Source of the DNA: Haloplanus rubicundus
GTDB taxonomy: Archaea > Halobacteriota > Halobacteria > Halobacteriales > Haloferacaceae
NCBI RefSeq assembly: GCF_003342675.1
Contig: NZ_CP031148.1
Span: forward strand, 496,001-560,000
Length of the DNA stretch: 64,000 bases
Direction of reading: 5' to 3'
Shown: positions 1 through 9,468 of the stretch, in pieces
How the letters are laid out: the number at the start of each line of letters is the position of its first letter
Position numbering within the stretch: the first letter of the stretch is position 1
The notes under the pieces: model-generated
What the model was told of the DNA's origin: nothing
The model's input: only the letters and a program-made list of their open reading frames with translations
The model's database searches: none
Position numbers and translations under genes: made by a program

Positions 1-2627
<2,627 letters not shown>

Positions 2628-2722
2628 TCATTGATTCGCACTGTGACCCGATCGACTGTCGGGTCCAGGCGCAAACTGGATCGCACGTACATACGGTATC
2701 GACCCACCGACGCTGGCGTTAC

Positions 2723-2746
2723 GATGGTTCGATTCCATCGGTCGGC
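2723..2746 (+). other. tRNA T-arm-like hairpin in the 23S-5S spacer
   Basis: The spacer contains a perfect five-pair stem, GATGG (2723-2727) with CCATC (2735-2739), closing the seven-base loop TTCGATT. It is followed by GGTCGGC, which looks like the 3' strand of an acceptor stem. This is the geometry of a tRNA T-arm plus acceptor tail, but no matching 5' half (GCCGACC) or anticodon arm lies upstream. It may be a processing signal for the 5S end or a tRNA relic; the sequence alone does not decide. Confidence 0.45.
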
Positions 2747-2747
2747 A

Positions 2748-2869
2748 TGAAGGCGGCCAGAGCGGCGGGGACACACCCGTACCCATCCCGAACACGGACG
2801 TTAAGCCCGCCTGCGTATCGGCCAGTACTGGAGTGCGCGAGCCTCTGGGAGACCCGATTCGCCGCCTCA
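2748..2869 (+). rRNA. rrf: 5S ribosomal RNA
   Basis: The gene is recognised by the conserved archaeal 5S segments cccgtacccatcccgaac and ccagtactggagtgcgcg. Its ends are joined by the terminal helix, with AGGCGGC near the start pairing with GCCGCCT near the end. Length (about 122 bases) and position directly after 23S are as expected. The ends are estimated from helix I and may be off by one to three bases. Confidence 0.95.
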
Positions 2870-2995
2870 CCATTCATACTTCATTCACACCCGCGAGCGA
2901 CGGCCATCCCCGCTCGTCGGGATTTTATCGCCGCGAGCGGCGGCGTCAGCGCCGACCGCTAGGCTTAAGCGCGGGACGCCGATACTATTCGGTGC

Positions 2996-3071
2996 GCCAA
3001 GGTGGCAGAGTCCGGCCTAACGCAGCGGCCTGCAGAGCCGCCCATCGCCGGTTCAAATCCGGCCCTTGGCT
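2996..3071 (+). tRNA. tRNA-Cys (anticodon GCA)
   Basis: A complete cloverleaf is visible. The acceptor stem is GCCAAGG with CCTTGGC and the discriminator is T, as usual for Cys. The anticodon stem GCGGC/GCCGC holds the loop CTGCAGA with GCA at 3032-3034. The T-arm is GCCGG-TTCAAAT-CCGGC. CCA is not encoded and there is no intron. The position behind 5S is the usual haloarchaeal one. A TATA-like cttaagc at 2963-2969 could start its own transcript. The last two bases also form the foot of the hairpin that follows. Confidence 0.96.
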
Positions 3072-3101
3072 CTTCTGTCCGAGCGAAGCGAGGACGAAGA
3101 G
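3070..3101 (+). repeat. Post-tRNA hairpin with GAGCGAAGCGA loop
   Basis: CTCTTC (3070-3075) pairs with GAAGAG (3096-3101). After one unpaired T (3076), GTCC (3077-3080) pairs with GGAC (3092-3095), closing the 11-base loop GAGCGAAGCGA (3081-3091). The stem begins inside the tRNA, at its last paired base. A hairpin of the same design, including the bulged T and a related loop, follows tRNA-Gly at 46928-46959. It could be a terminator, a processing signal or an integration scar. Confidence 0.7.
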
Positions 3102-3107
3102 CCGGAC

Positions 3108-3156
3108 GGCCGTGATTTGAACTAGGGAGCGAAGCGACCGTCGTTCAAATCCGGCC
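3108..3156 (+). repeat. Mirrored copy of the tRNA-Cys T-arm around AGGGAG...CGACCG
   Basis: An inverted copy of the tRNA-Cys T-loop, GATTTGAAC (3114-3122), faces a direct copy, GTTCAAATCCGGCC (3143-3156). GGCC at 3108-3111 extends the palindrome. The 20-base centre contains AGGGAG (3124-3129) and CGACCG (3135-3140). The same centre motifs lie between inverted arms behind tRNA-Gly and near 53.1 kb. The remaining bases up to the next gene at 3242 show no gene. Confidence 0.7.
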
Positions 3157-3241
3157 ATCGTTTCGTCAAGACGATTCGAGCCGAGAGATATCTCCATCTT
3201 CGTCCCGAAATGCGACGACTGCCCGGACCACGCTCGCGACT

Positions 3242-4308
3242 TCACTCCGCGTCCTCCTCGTCCGCCATCCACCGCTGCCCGTAGGAGCGATAGCCGTCGA
3301 ACTCGCCCCGAGAGATCTCCCGCTCGATCTCTTCGCGCGTCTCGCTGCTGATCCTGACGAGATGACAGATCGGATGTCCGGGGAGGGCAACGGGGTTCTC
3401 GAGGACGCCGACGATGAGACCGGTGAACGGTGCGTCGACGGTGTGTGCCTCGTCTTTGAAGTGGTCCGTGATCGTACAGATCGCTTCCCCCTCGTGGACG
3501 AGCGGATTGGGCCCCCACTGCATCTCGACGAGGCCACCGGTGTCGGCGCGGAGCCAGCGTTTCTCCTCGTTCGGTCCCATCACCGTCCGCCACGACGGCT
3601 CGGTGACCGTCCCCTCGGGGTAGACGCCGTACTCGGCGAGGACGCTCTCGACGCCGACCAGTGCCTTCTCGATCAGTCCGGGCTGGAACCGGTGGGCCTT
3701 CCCCATCTCGACGGTGATGGTCGGGACGCCATTTCGGGAGGCGACGGTGCGGAGCGATCCGGCGTCGCCCTCGCCGGAGAGGATGACGTTCGTCCCGAAC
3801 GTCTCGGCGAGGCGTTCGGTTTCGGGATTGCCGATGTCGGCGCGGGCGTGATACATCGTCGTCCGGTTTCGGGTCGACGTGTGGAAATCGAGGCCGAGAT
3901 CGCACTGACTCACGAACCGCTGATACACCGCGTGGGCCATCCGCTCGGCCGTGTTCGACCGCTCTTTGCCCGGGAACGAGCGGTTGAGGTCCTGATCGTA
4001 GATGGGGAGATACCGCTGTTGGGCCTGATACCCGGGACGTTCACGACGTGGAGACAGACGAGGGTGCCGTGGACATCGGCCGGCCGGTAGCGTGCGGCGA
4101 CTTCCTGGAGCACTTTGACGCCGTTGAGTTCGTCGCCGTGGAGCGCCGCGGTCAGGCAGACCCGCGGCCCGTCCTGTTCGCCGTTGATGATGGTCACGGG
4201 AATCTCGACGGGGTCGCCGAGATACGTCTCGCTCACCTCGACCCGAAACTGGCGTTTCTCTCCGGGAGCGACGTCGACCCGAAACGGCCGTGCCTGGTCG
4301 TCGGACAT
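3242..4308 (-). pseudogene. Succinylglutamate desuccinylase/aspartoacylase-family gene with a frameshift
   Basis: Two reading frames together encode one zinc carboxypeptidase-like protein of about 355 residues. The first part starts at 4308 (MSDDQARPF) and runs about 92 residues, including the zinc-binding HGDELNG. The second frame carries the rest, from QAQQRYLPIYDQ through the ligand segment LGLDFHTST and the catalytic-type ITVEMGK, ending at 3242. The frame changes at the short C/G run CCCGGG (4031-4036); one extra base there would give a continuous N-V-P-G-Y-Q-A-Q-Q-R-Y. Neither half alone holds a full active site. This is either real inactivation or a base lost in sequencing. The family removes acyl groups from amino acids; the substrate is unknown here. 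Confidence 0.85.
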
Positions 4309-4367
4309 GGATGCCGAGTGAGGAGGGAGGATAGTTAACTGTCCGTTTCGACGGCCCGGCCGACCGT

Positions 4368-4685
4368 TCAGGCGCGGTTTTCGGCTGCGGCCTGCTCGAT
4401 GGCGTCGGCGACGGCGTCGTCCTCGTCGGCGCCGTCGTCGACGGCCGCCTCGAACGCCGCCGTGAAGGCGTCCATCACCTCTTTGGCGAGTTCGCGGCTC
4501 TCGGTTTCGTCCGGCTGGACGTTCTCGACGCGGGTCGACGCCTCGCGGTCCTCGTTTACGATCCACACCTCGAAGTTGCCGTCCCGGTCCGGCGTGGGCT
4601 GGAACTTCACCTCGACCTCGACGCTCAGGTTCTCGTACTCGCGGCGCCCGGTTTTCAGCCAGCCGTCTGGAACTGCTCGGCTCAT
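4368..4685 (-). CDS. Conserved haloarchaeal hypothetical protein, 105 aa
   Basis: I do not recognise a named family. The protein is very acidic. Its first half (residues 15-60) alternates short charged and hydrophobic stretches suited to beta strands. The second half (about 60-105) is predicted helical and is rich in Ala, Asp and Glu. There is no signal peptide, membrane segment or cysteine. The ATG at 4685 is the only sensible start. It lies between the frameshifted aspartoacylase gene and the ABC exporter on the same strand, so it could share transcripts with either, but nothing ties its function to them. Confidence 0.75.
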   Translation of the reverse strand: MSRAVPDGWLKTGRREYENLSVEVEVKFQPTPDRDGNFEVWIVNEDREASTRVENVQPDETESRELAKEVMDAFTAAFEAAVDDGADEDDAVADAIEQAAAENRA

Positions 4686-4726
4686 GACCGCTACTCCGTC
4701 GGTGATCGAAATAAGGTTGTTCGTCG

Positions 4727-4778
4727 GGTGAGTCGCGACGACGGAGCGGTGAGTCGCGACGGGCGGAGCGGTCAGTCG
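4727..4778 (+). repeat. 21-22 bp tandem repeat at the 3' end of the ABC transporter gene
   Basis: GGTGAGTCGCGACG plus seven or eight further bases occurs at 4727-4747 and 4748-4769. A third, partial copy beginning GGTCAGTCG covers the stop codon of the ABC transporter gene (4772-4774). The copies differ by a one-base indel and substitutions. This is a small duplication of a gene tail, of the same kind as those at serS and the DUF58 gene. Confidence 0.6.
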
Positions 4779-6664
4779 TCGGCGACCGTCTGCACGTCGG
4801 CCTGTGCGTCCCAGAGGGCGGCGTAGTCGCCGTCGGCGGCCAGCAGGTCGGCGTGGCTCCCCGTCTCGACGATTTCGCCGTCGTCGAGGACGACGATGCG
4901 GTCGGCGTCCCGAATCGTCGAGAGTCGGTGGGCGATGACGAACGCGGTGCGGTCCTCGATGAGGCGGTCGAGGCTCTCTTGGATCAGTTCCTCCGTCTCG
5001 GTGTCCACGTCACTGGTCGCCTCGTCGAAGACGATGATCGCGGGGTCGTTGAGGAGCGCGCGGGCGATGGCGAGACGTTGGCGCTGGCCGCCGGAGAGTT
5101 TGACGCCACGCTCGCCGACGAAGGTGTCGTAGCCGGCGGGCAGGTCGCTGACGAACGCGTGGGCCTCGGCCGCTTTCGCGGCCTCGATCACGCGGTCACG
5201 CGCCGCTCCGTCCTCGCTCCGTTCGGCCGCCAACGCCGTCCGATCCCCGTACGCGATGTTCTCGGCGACGGTCCCCGAGAAGAGGTAGGGGTTCTGTTCG
5301 ACGACGGCGATCTCCTCCCGGAGGGCGTCGAGGTCGTACTCGCGGACGTCGACGCCGTCGACGCGGACCGCGCCCGCATCCGTATCGTGGAACCGTGCGA
5401 CGAGTTTCACGAGCGTCGACTTGCCGGCGCCGGTCGGGCCGGCGAGGCCGACGGTCGTCCCCGCGGGCACGTCGAGGGAGACGTTCCGGAGCACCGGCTC
5501 CCGGTCACCGTAGCTGAAGGTCACGTCGTCGAACGTCACCGCGCCGTCGACGGTCTCGGGTCGATGGGGGTCGTCGGGGGACGTGATCGTCGGCTCCCGG
5601 CCCAGCAGGCCGAAGACGCGCTCGGCGCTCGATTTCGCCAGCTGATACTTGTTCGCGGACTTCCCGACCCGGCGCATCGGGGAGTAGAGACGGCGCAGGT
5701 AGAGAAAGAAGAGTGCGAAACTGCCCGCGGTGAGCGCCCCCTCGGCGCCGGTGATGTTGTCCATGCCGCCGACGTAGAGGACGAGGACGAACACGACGCC
5801 GGTGAGCAGGCGGAGCGCGGCGAAGAAGGCCCGCCGGATGCGCAACGCGGCCACCTTCTCGTCGTGGTAGTCCTGACTTCGCTCGGCGACGCGGTCGCGC
5901 TCGAAGGCGTAGCGGTTGAACGTCTTGATCACCGCCGCGCCGCCGAGGTTGTTCTCCAGTCGGGTGTTGAGCCGGGAGACGGACTCGCGAATCGACTTGT
6001 ACCGGGGCTCGATCCACGTCAGGAAGTATCCGCTCGCGACGCCGATGACGGGGACGGGCGCGAGCGCGATGGCGGCGAGCTTCGGCGAGTACGTCCAGAG
6101 GACGACGGCGATGCCGCCGACGGTGGCGACCACCCGTATGAGCTGTCGGAACTCGGTGTTGAGGAACTGCTCCAATCTGTTGACGTCGCTGTTCAGGATG
6201 GACATCATGCCGCCGGTCTGGTGGTCGACGAAGAAGTCCATCGACAGGTGCTGGAGGTGGTCGTAGGTGTCGTTGCGGAGGTCACGCTGGATCTTCTGGG
6301 CGGCCGACTGGAGGAGGTATCGCGAGCCGAAGCGGGTGAGCGACCGGACGACGTACGCGAGCGCCGCGATGGCGACGAGGCGTTCGAGCAGCGCCGTCCG
6401 CGCCGCGGTGCCGACGATGACCTCGCTCGGCAGGAGGCCGACCCGTGCGAGCAGGCCGGGGTCGGACGGCCCGAGGATGACCCGGTCGATAGCCGTCGCG
6501 ACGAGAATCGGCGGGAGGAGTCGGGCAAAGCGCGTACAGAACGCGGCGACGACGCCGAGCGTGAGTCGCGGCCAGTACGGTCGGGCGTAGGAAAGCAGGC
6601 TCACCATCGGGTGGCCGTCGAGCGTCTCGCGGACGTCCTCGAAGCCGCCGTCGTCGTCCGGCAT
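4772..6664 (-). CDS. ABC transporter, fused permease and ATP-binding domains
   Basis: This is a 630-residue half-transporter of the MsbA/multidrug exporter type, expected to work as a homodimer in the membrane. Residues about 30-330 form the six-helix exporter transmembrane domain. The nucleotide-binding domain follows, with Walker A GPTGAGKST (about 410), Q-loop VEQNPYLFSG, signature LSGGQRQRLA (about 520), Walker B IIVFDEATSDVD (about 540) and the switch His in AHRLST. The cargo cannot be read from sequence. A short acidic insertion (near nt 5195-5232) lies between the Q-loop and the signature; its DNA, with CTCGCTCCG, resembles the intergenic hairpin motifs. The start at 6664 is an ATG, and only its own 3' repeat separates it from the next gene. 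Confidence 0.93.
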   Translation of the reverse strand: MPDDDGGFEDVRETLDGHPMVSLLSYARPYWPRLTLGVVAAFCTRFARLLPPILVATAIDRVILGPSDPGLLARVGLLPSEVIVGTAARTALLERLVAIAALAYVVRSLTRFGSRYLLQSAAQKIQRDLRNDTYDHLQHLSMDFFVDHQTGGMMSILNSDVNRLEQFLNTEFRQLIRVVATVGGIAVVLWTYSPKLAAIALAPVPVIGVASGYFLTWIEPRYKSIRESVSRLNTRLENNLGGAAVIKTFNRYAFERDRVAERSQDYHDEKVAALRIRRAFFAALRLLTGVVFVLVLYVGGMDNITGAEGALTAGSFALFFLYLRRLYSPMRRVGKSANKYQLAKSSAERVFGLLGREPTITSPDDPHRPETVDGAVTFDDVTFSYGDREPVLRNVSLDVPAGTTVGLAGPTGAGKSTLVKLVARFHDTDAGAVRVDGVDVREYDLDALREEIAVVEQNPYLFSGTVAENIAYGDRTALAAERSEDGAARDRVIEAAKAAEAHAFVSDLPAGYDTFVGERGVKLSGGQRQRLAIARALLNDPAIIVFDEATSDVDTETEELIQESLDRLIEDRTAFVIAHRLSTIRDADRIVVLDDGEIVETGSHADLLAADGDYAALWDAQADVQTVADD

Positions 6665-6707
6665 TCGACGGTACTAGTCGGCAGCGCGTAACGTACCTTA
6701 CGTCTCG

Positions 6708-8147
6708 CTACTCGGCGTCGCCCCGTCGCAGTTCGACACAGAAGACGGCGCCTTTCGGCTCGTTGTCCTCGATCCAGACCCGCCCCCCGTACGTCTCGAC
6801 GAGGTTGTCGACGAGGTAGAGACCGAGGCCGCTCCCGGGGCTCTCCAGCCCTTTCTCCCCGCGGCCGAATACCTCGCGCTTGCGCGAGTCGGGGACCCCC
6901 GGTCCGTTGTCGGCGATGCGGACGACGACCGTCTCGTCGGTCACCGTCACGTCCACGTCGATCCGCACGTCGGCCTCGTCGTTGTGGAAGACGGCGTTAT
7001 CGAGGATGTTGCCGAACACCGACGACAGGATGGAGGTCGCCGTGACGGTCACGGCGGGCAGGTCGTCGTCGCCGCGGATGTCGATCCCCTCGGAACGGTA
7101 GTCGAAGTTCGAGCGCACGCGCTCGATTTCCGTCCGGAGCACGTCGTCGAGTGCGACCGGTTCGAGTTCCGGGTCGGTCGTCCCCAGGATCTTGGCGAGA
7201 TCACCCACCGCCTCGGTGAGTTCCTTGGTGTGTGTCGCGGCGGTCATGATCCGCTCGAAGGCGTCCGCGTCGTCGTCGCCGAGGCGATCCGCGAGTTCGC
7301 CGCCCCAGCCGAGGGCGACGGCCATGTCGTTGCGGATGTCGTGGCGGACGATCTGGTTGAGGAGGGCGAGTCGGTCCCGTTCGGTTTCGAGGGTCTCCTC
7401 GGCGCGCTTGCGGTCGGTCACGTCCTGTTGGAAGCCGACGTAGTGGGACGGTTCGCCGTCCGCGTCGTAGATGGGTGCGATGGTCACCTGGTTCCAGAAC
7501 TCCTCGCCGTTGCGGCGGTAGTTGCGCACCTCCACCGTCACCGGTTCCCAGTTGTCGACCGCCCGCCGCATCCGTGCGACCGTCTCGGGATCGGTGTCCT
7601 CGCCCTGCAGGAACCGGCAGTTCCGGCCGACGACTTCCGCGACCGGGTAGCCCGTGATCCGCTCGAAGGCGGCGTTGGCGTAGATGACCGGGTTGTCCGG
7701 GAGCGACGGGTCGGAGACGGTGATGCCAACCGGCGCCTCGTCCATCGCCCGTTCCTTGAGCCGGAGGTCCGCGGCCGTCTCGCTCCGAGCGGCCCGCCCG
7801 ACGTGGGTCACGACCACGTAGCGGTCGCCGTCGTGGTCGACGGCGGCGTACCGCACGATCAGCGCCTCGCCGTCGGCGTTGGCGTGGTAGGGGTACTCCC
7901 CGCTCGCCTCGCCCTCGCCGTCGGTCAGGCCCTGCAGTCGGCCGGCGACGGCCACGGCCTGGTCGTTCCCCGACCGCCGGAGTGTGTCGAGATACGGTCC
8001 CTCGTCGTCGGGGACGAGCGGGTGGTCGTGCTCGGCCGTGAACGCGCGCCACGCGGCGTTGGTCTCCACGATCCGCCCCGACTCGTCGATCACCGCGATG
8101 CGGGCCGGGAGCGTATCCAGTACCGCGTCGGTCAGCCCCGTGGGCAT
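6708..8147 (-). CDS. LOV-domain sensor histidine kinase (candidate blue-light receptor)
   Basis: This is a 479-residue soluble kinase without membrane segments. Residues 1-120 form a degenerate PAS-like domain. Residues about 131-248 match a LOV domain: GRNCRFLQG with the adduct cysteine at 177, plus the flavin-binding Asn 209 (VRNYRRNG), Asn 219 (FWNQ) and Gln 240 (GFQQD). A helical linker leads to the H-box VRHDIRND (His 269). The ATPase domain shows an N-box (ILDNAVFHN), IADNGPGVP and GSGLGLYLV. The ATG at 8147 is chosen because longer versions would run into the divergent dehydrogenase. LOV domains bind FMN and form a cysteinyl adduct in blue light; light-regulated kinase activity is therefore inferred, not shown. 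No response regulator lies beside it. Confidence 0.9.
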   Translation of the reverse strand: MPTGLTDAVLDTLPARIAVIDESGRIVETNAAWRAFTAEHDHPLVPDDEGPYLDTLRRSGNDQAVAVAGRLQGLTDGEGEASGEYPYHANADGEALIVRYAAVDHDGDRYVVVTHVGRAARSETAADLRLKERAMDEAPVGITVSDPSLPDNPVIYANAAFERITGYPVAEVVGRNCRFLQGEDTDPETVARMRRAVDNWEPVTVEVRNYRRNGEEFWNQVTIAPIYDADGEPSHYVGFQQDVTDRKRAEETLETERDRLALLNQIVRHDIRNDMAVALGWGGELADRLGDDDADAFERIMTAATHTKELTEAVGDLAKILGTTDPELEPVALDDVLRTEIERVRSNFDYRSEGIDIRGDDDLPAVTVTATSILSSVFGNILDNAVFHNDEADVRIDVDVTVTDETVVVRIADNGPGVPDSRKREVFGRGEKGLESPGSGLGLYLVDNLVETYGGRVWIEDNEPKGAVFCVELRRGDAE

Positions 8148-8280
8148 ACTGGTGTCGTCACGACCTTCCTCTGGATGCCCTCCGTAATAGACCTGTTCGC
8201 TCGCGTCCGCGCCGTGGGAGGTGGTGTCGACCCCGGTGAATGCCCGGGCTTTTGGCCCGTGACCCGTTGGTTCGGTACGT

Positions 8281-9300
8281 ATGACCGACACGATGCGTGC
8301 GGCGGTAGTCCCCGAGGCGGGTGCCGACTTCGAACTCGTCGACCGACCGATTCCGGACCCCGACCCCACCGAGGTTCGGATCGCGGTCGACGCCTGCGGC
8401 ATCTGTCACAGCGACGTCTTCGTCAAAGAGGGCACCTTCCCCGGCGTCTCCTACCCCCGGACGCCGGGTCACGAGGTGGTCGGCCGGATCGACGCCGTCG
8501 GAGCGGACGTGACGGCCTGGAGCGAGGGCGACCGCGTCGGCGCCGGGTGGCACGGCGGCCACTGTTTCACCTGCGAGCCGTGTCGCCGCGGCGACTTCCT
8601 CCTGTGTGAGAACGCCGAGATCACGGGACTCACCTTCGACGGCGGCTACGCCGAGTACGCGACCGTCCCGAGCGAGGCGCTGGCGGCGGTCCCCGACGAT
8701 CTGGACGCCGTCGACGCCGCGCCCCTCCTCTGTGCGGGCGTGACGACCTACAACGCCCTGCGCAACAGCGATGCCCGACCCGGCGACGTGGTCGCCGTCG
8801 TCGGCGTCGGCGGCCTCGGCCACCTCGGCGTCCAGTACGCCCACGCGGCGGGCTTCGAGACCGTCGCCGTCTCGCGGAGCCCCGACAAGCGTGACCTCGC
8901 TCTCGACCTCGGCGCCGATCACTTCGTCGACGCGAGCGAGACCGACCCCGCAGAGGCGTTACAGGCTCTCGGTGGCGCACGGGTCGTCCTCTCGACGGCG
9001 CCGTCGGCCGACGCCGCCGAGTCCGTCGTAGGTGGTCTCGGCGCGGACGGCGAAGTCGTCGTCGTCGGCATCCCCGGAAAACCGGTTCCGGTCGACGCCC
9101 AGCATCTCGTGGGCACGCGCGGCGCCGTCTCCGGGTGGGGCTCCGGTCACGCCCGCGACTCCCAGGACACCCTCGAGTTCAGCGACCTCCGCGATATTAC
9201 GCCCGTCGTCGAGACGTTCCCCCTCGACGAGGTGGACGCGGCCTACGACCGGATGGTCGAAAACGAGACACGCTTCCGGGCCGTGCTCGATCTCACGTAG
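8281..9300 (+). CDS. Zinc-dependent alcohol dehydrogenase family protein
   Basis: This 339-residue medium-chain dehydrogenase/reductase has the GroES-like catalytic domain followed by a Rossmann fold. Catalytic zinc ligands are expected at Cys in ACGICHSD, His in TPGHEV and Cys in PLLCAGVTTY. The structural zinc site is the four-cysteine stretch CFTCEPCRRGDFLLC. The nucleotide-binding loop is VVGVGGLGHLG, and the Ser-Arg after the second strand (AVSRSPDK) may favour NADP. It oxidises alcohols or reduces aldehydes, but the substrate is not predictable. It is divergent from the LOV kinase, sharing a 133-base promoter region, and is followed by an independent transducer gene. Confidence 0.93.
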   Translation: MTDTMRAAVVPEAGADFELVDRPIPDPDPTEVRIAVDACGICHSDVFVKEGTFPGVSYPRTPGHEVVGRIDAVGADVTAWSEGDRVGAGWHGGHCFTCEPCRRGDFLLCENAEITGLTFDGGYAEYATVPSEALAAVPDDLDAVDAAPLLCAGVTTYNALRNSDARPGDVVAVVGVGGLGHLGVQYAHAAGFETVAVSRSPDKRDLALDLGADHFVDASETDPAEALQALGGARVVLSTAPSADAAESVVGGLGADGEVVVVGIPGKPVPVDAQHLVGTRGAVSGWGSGHARDSQDTLEFSDLRDITPVVETFPLDEVDAAYDRMVENETRFRAVLDLT

Positions 9301-9424
9301 CGGTCGAAAATTATCGGCTTTCCGACCGATGTGGTCGTCTCCCGGAGCGCGAAACGACTTCGACCCGCCGTACGGCGCTCGTTCCCCCGCCATACGGTAT
9401 CAACCGAGATAATTTGTCCACCAG

Positions 9425-9434
9425 ATATATATTC
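9425..9434 (+). promoter_or_regulatory. TATA box of the transducer gene
   Basis: The AT-rich stretch atatatattc stands out in GC-rich DNA and lies about 40 bases before the ATG at 9469. An archaeal start about 26 bases downstream would give a very short leader. Confidence 0.6.
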
Positions 9435-9468
9435 GAGAACTCGATTTTCGGCGGTAGTCACGACAACC

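Noticed and set aside
8148-8402. N-terminal extension of the LOV kinase to 8402
   Set aside because: It would overlap the divergent dehydrogenase promoter and coding start and adds no recognisable domain.
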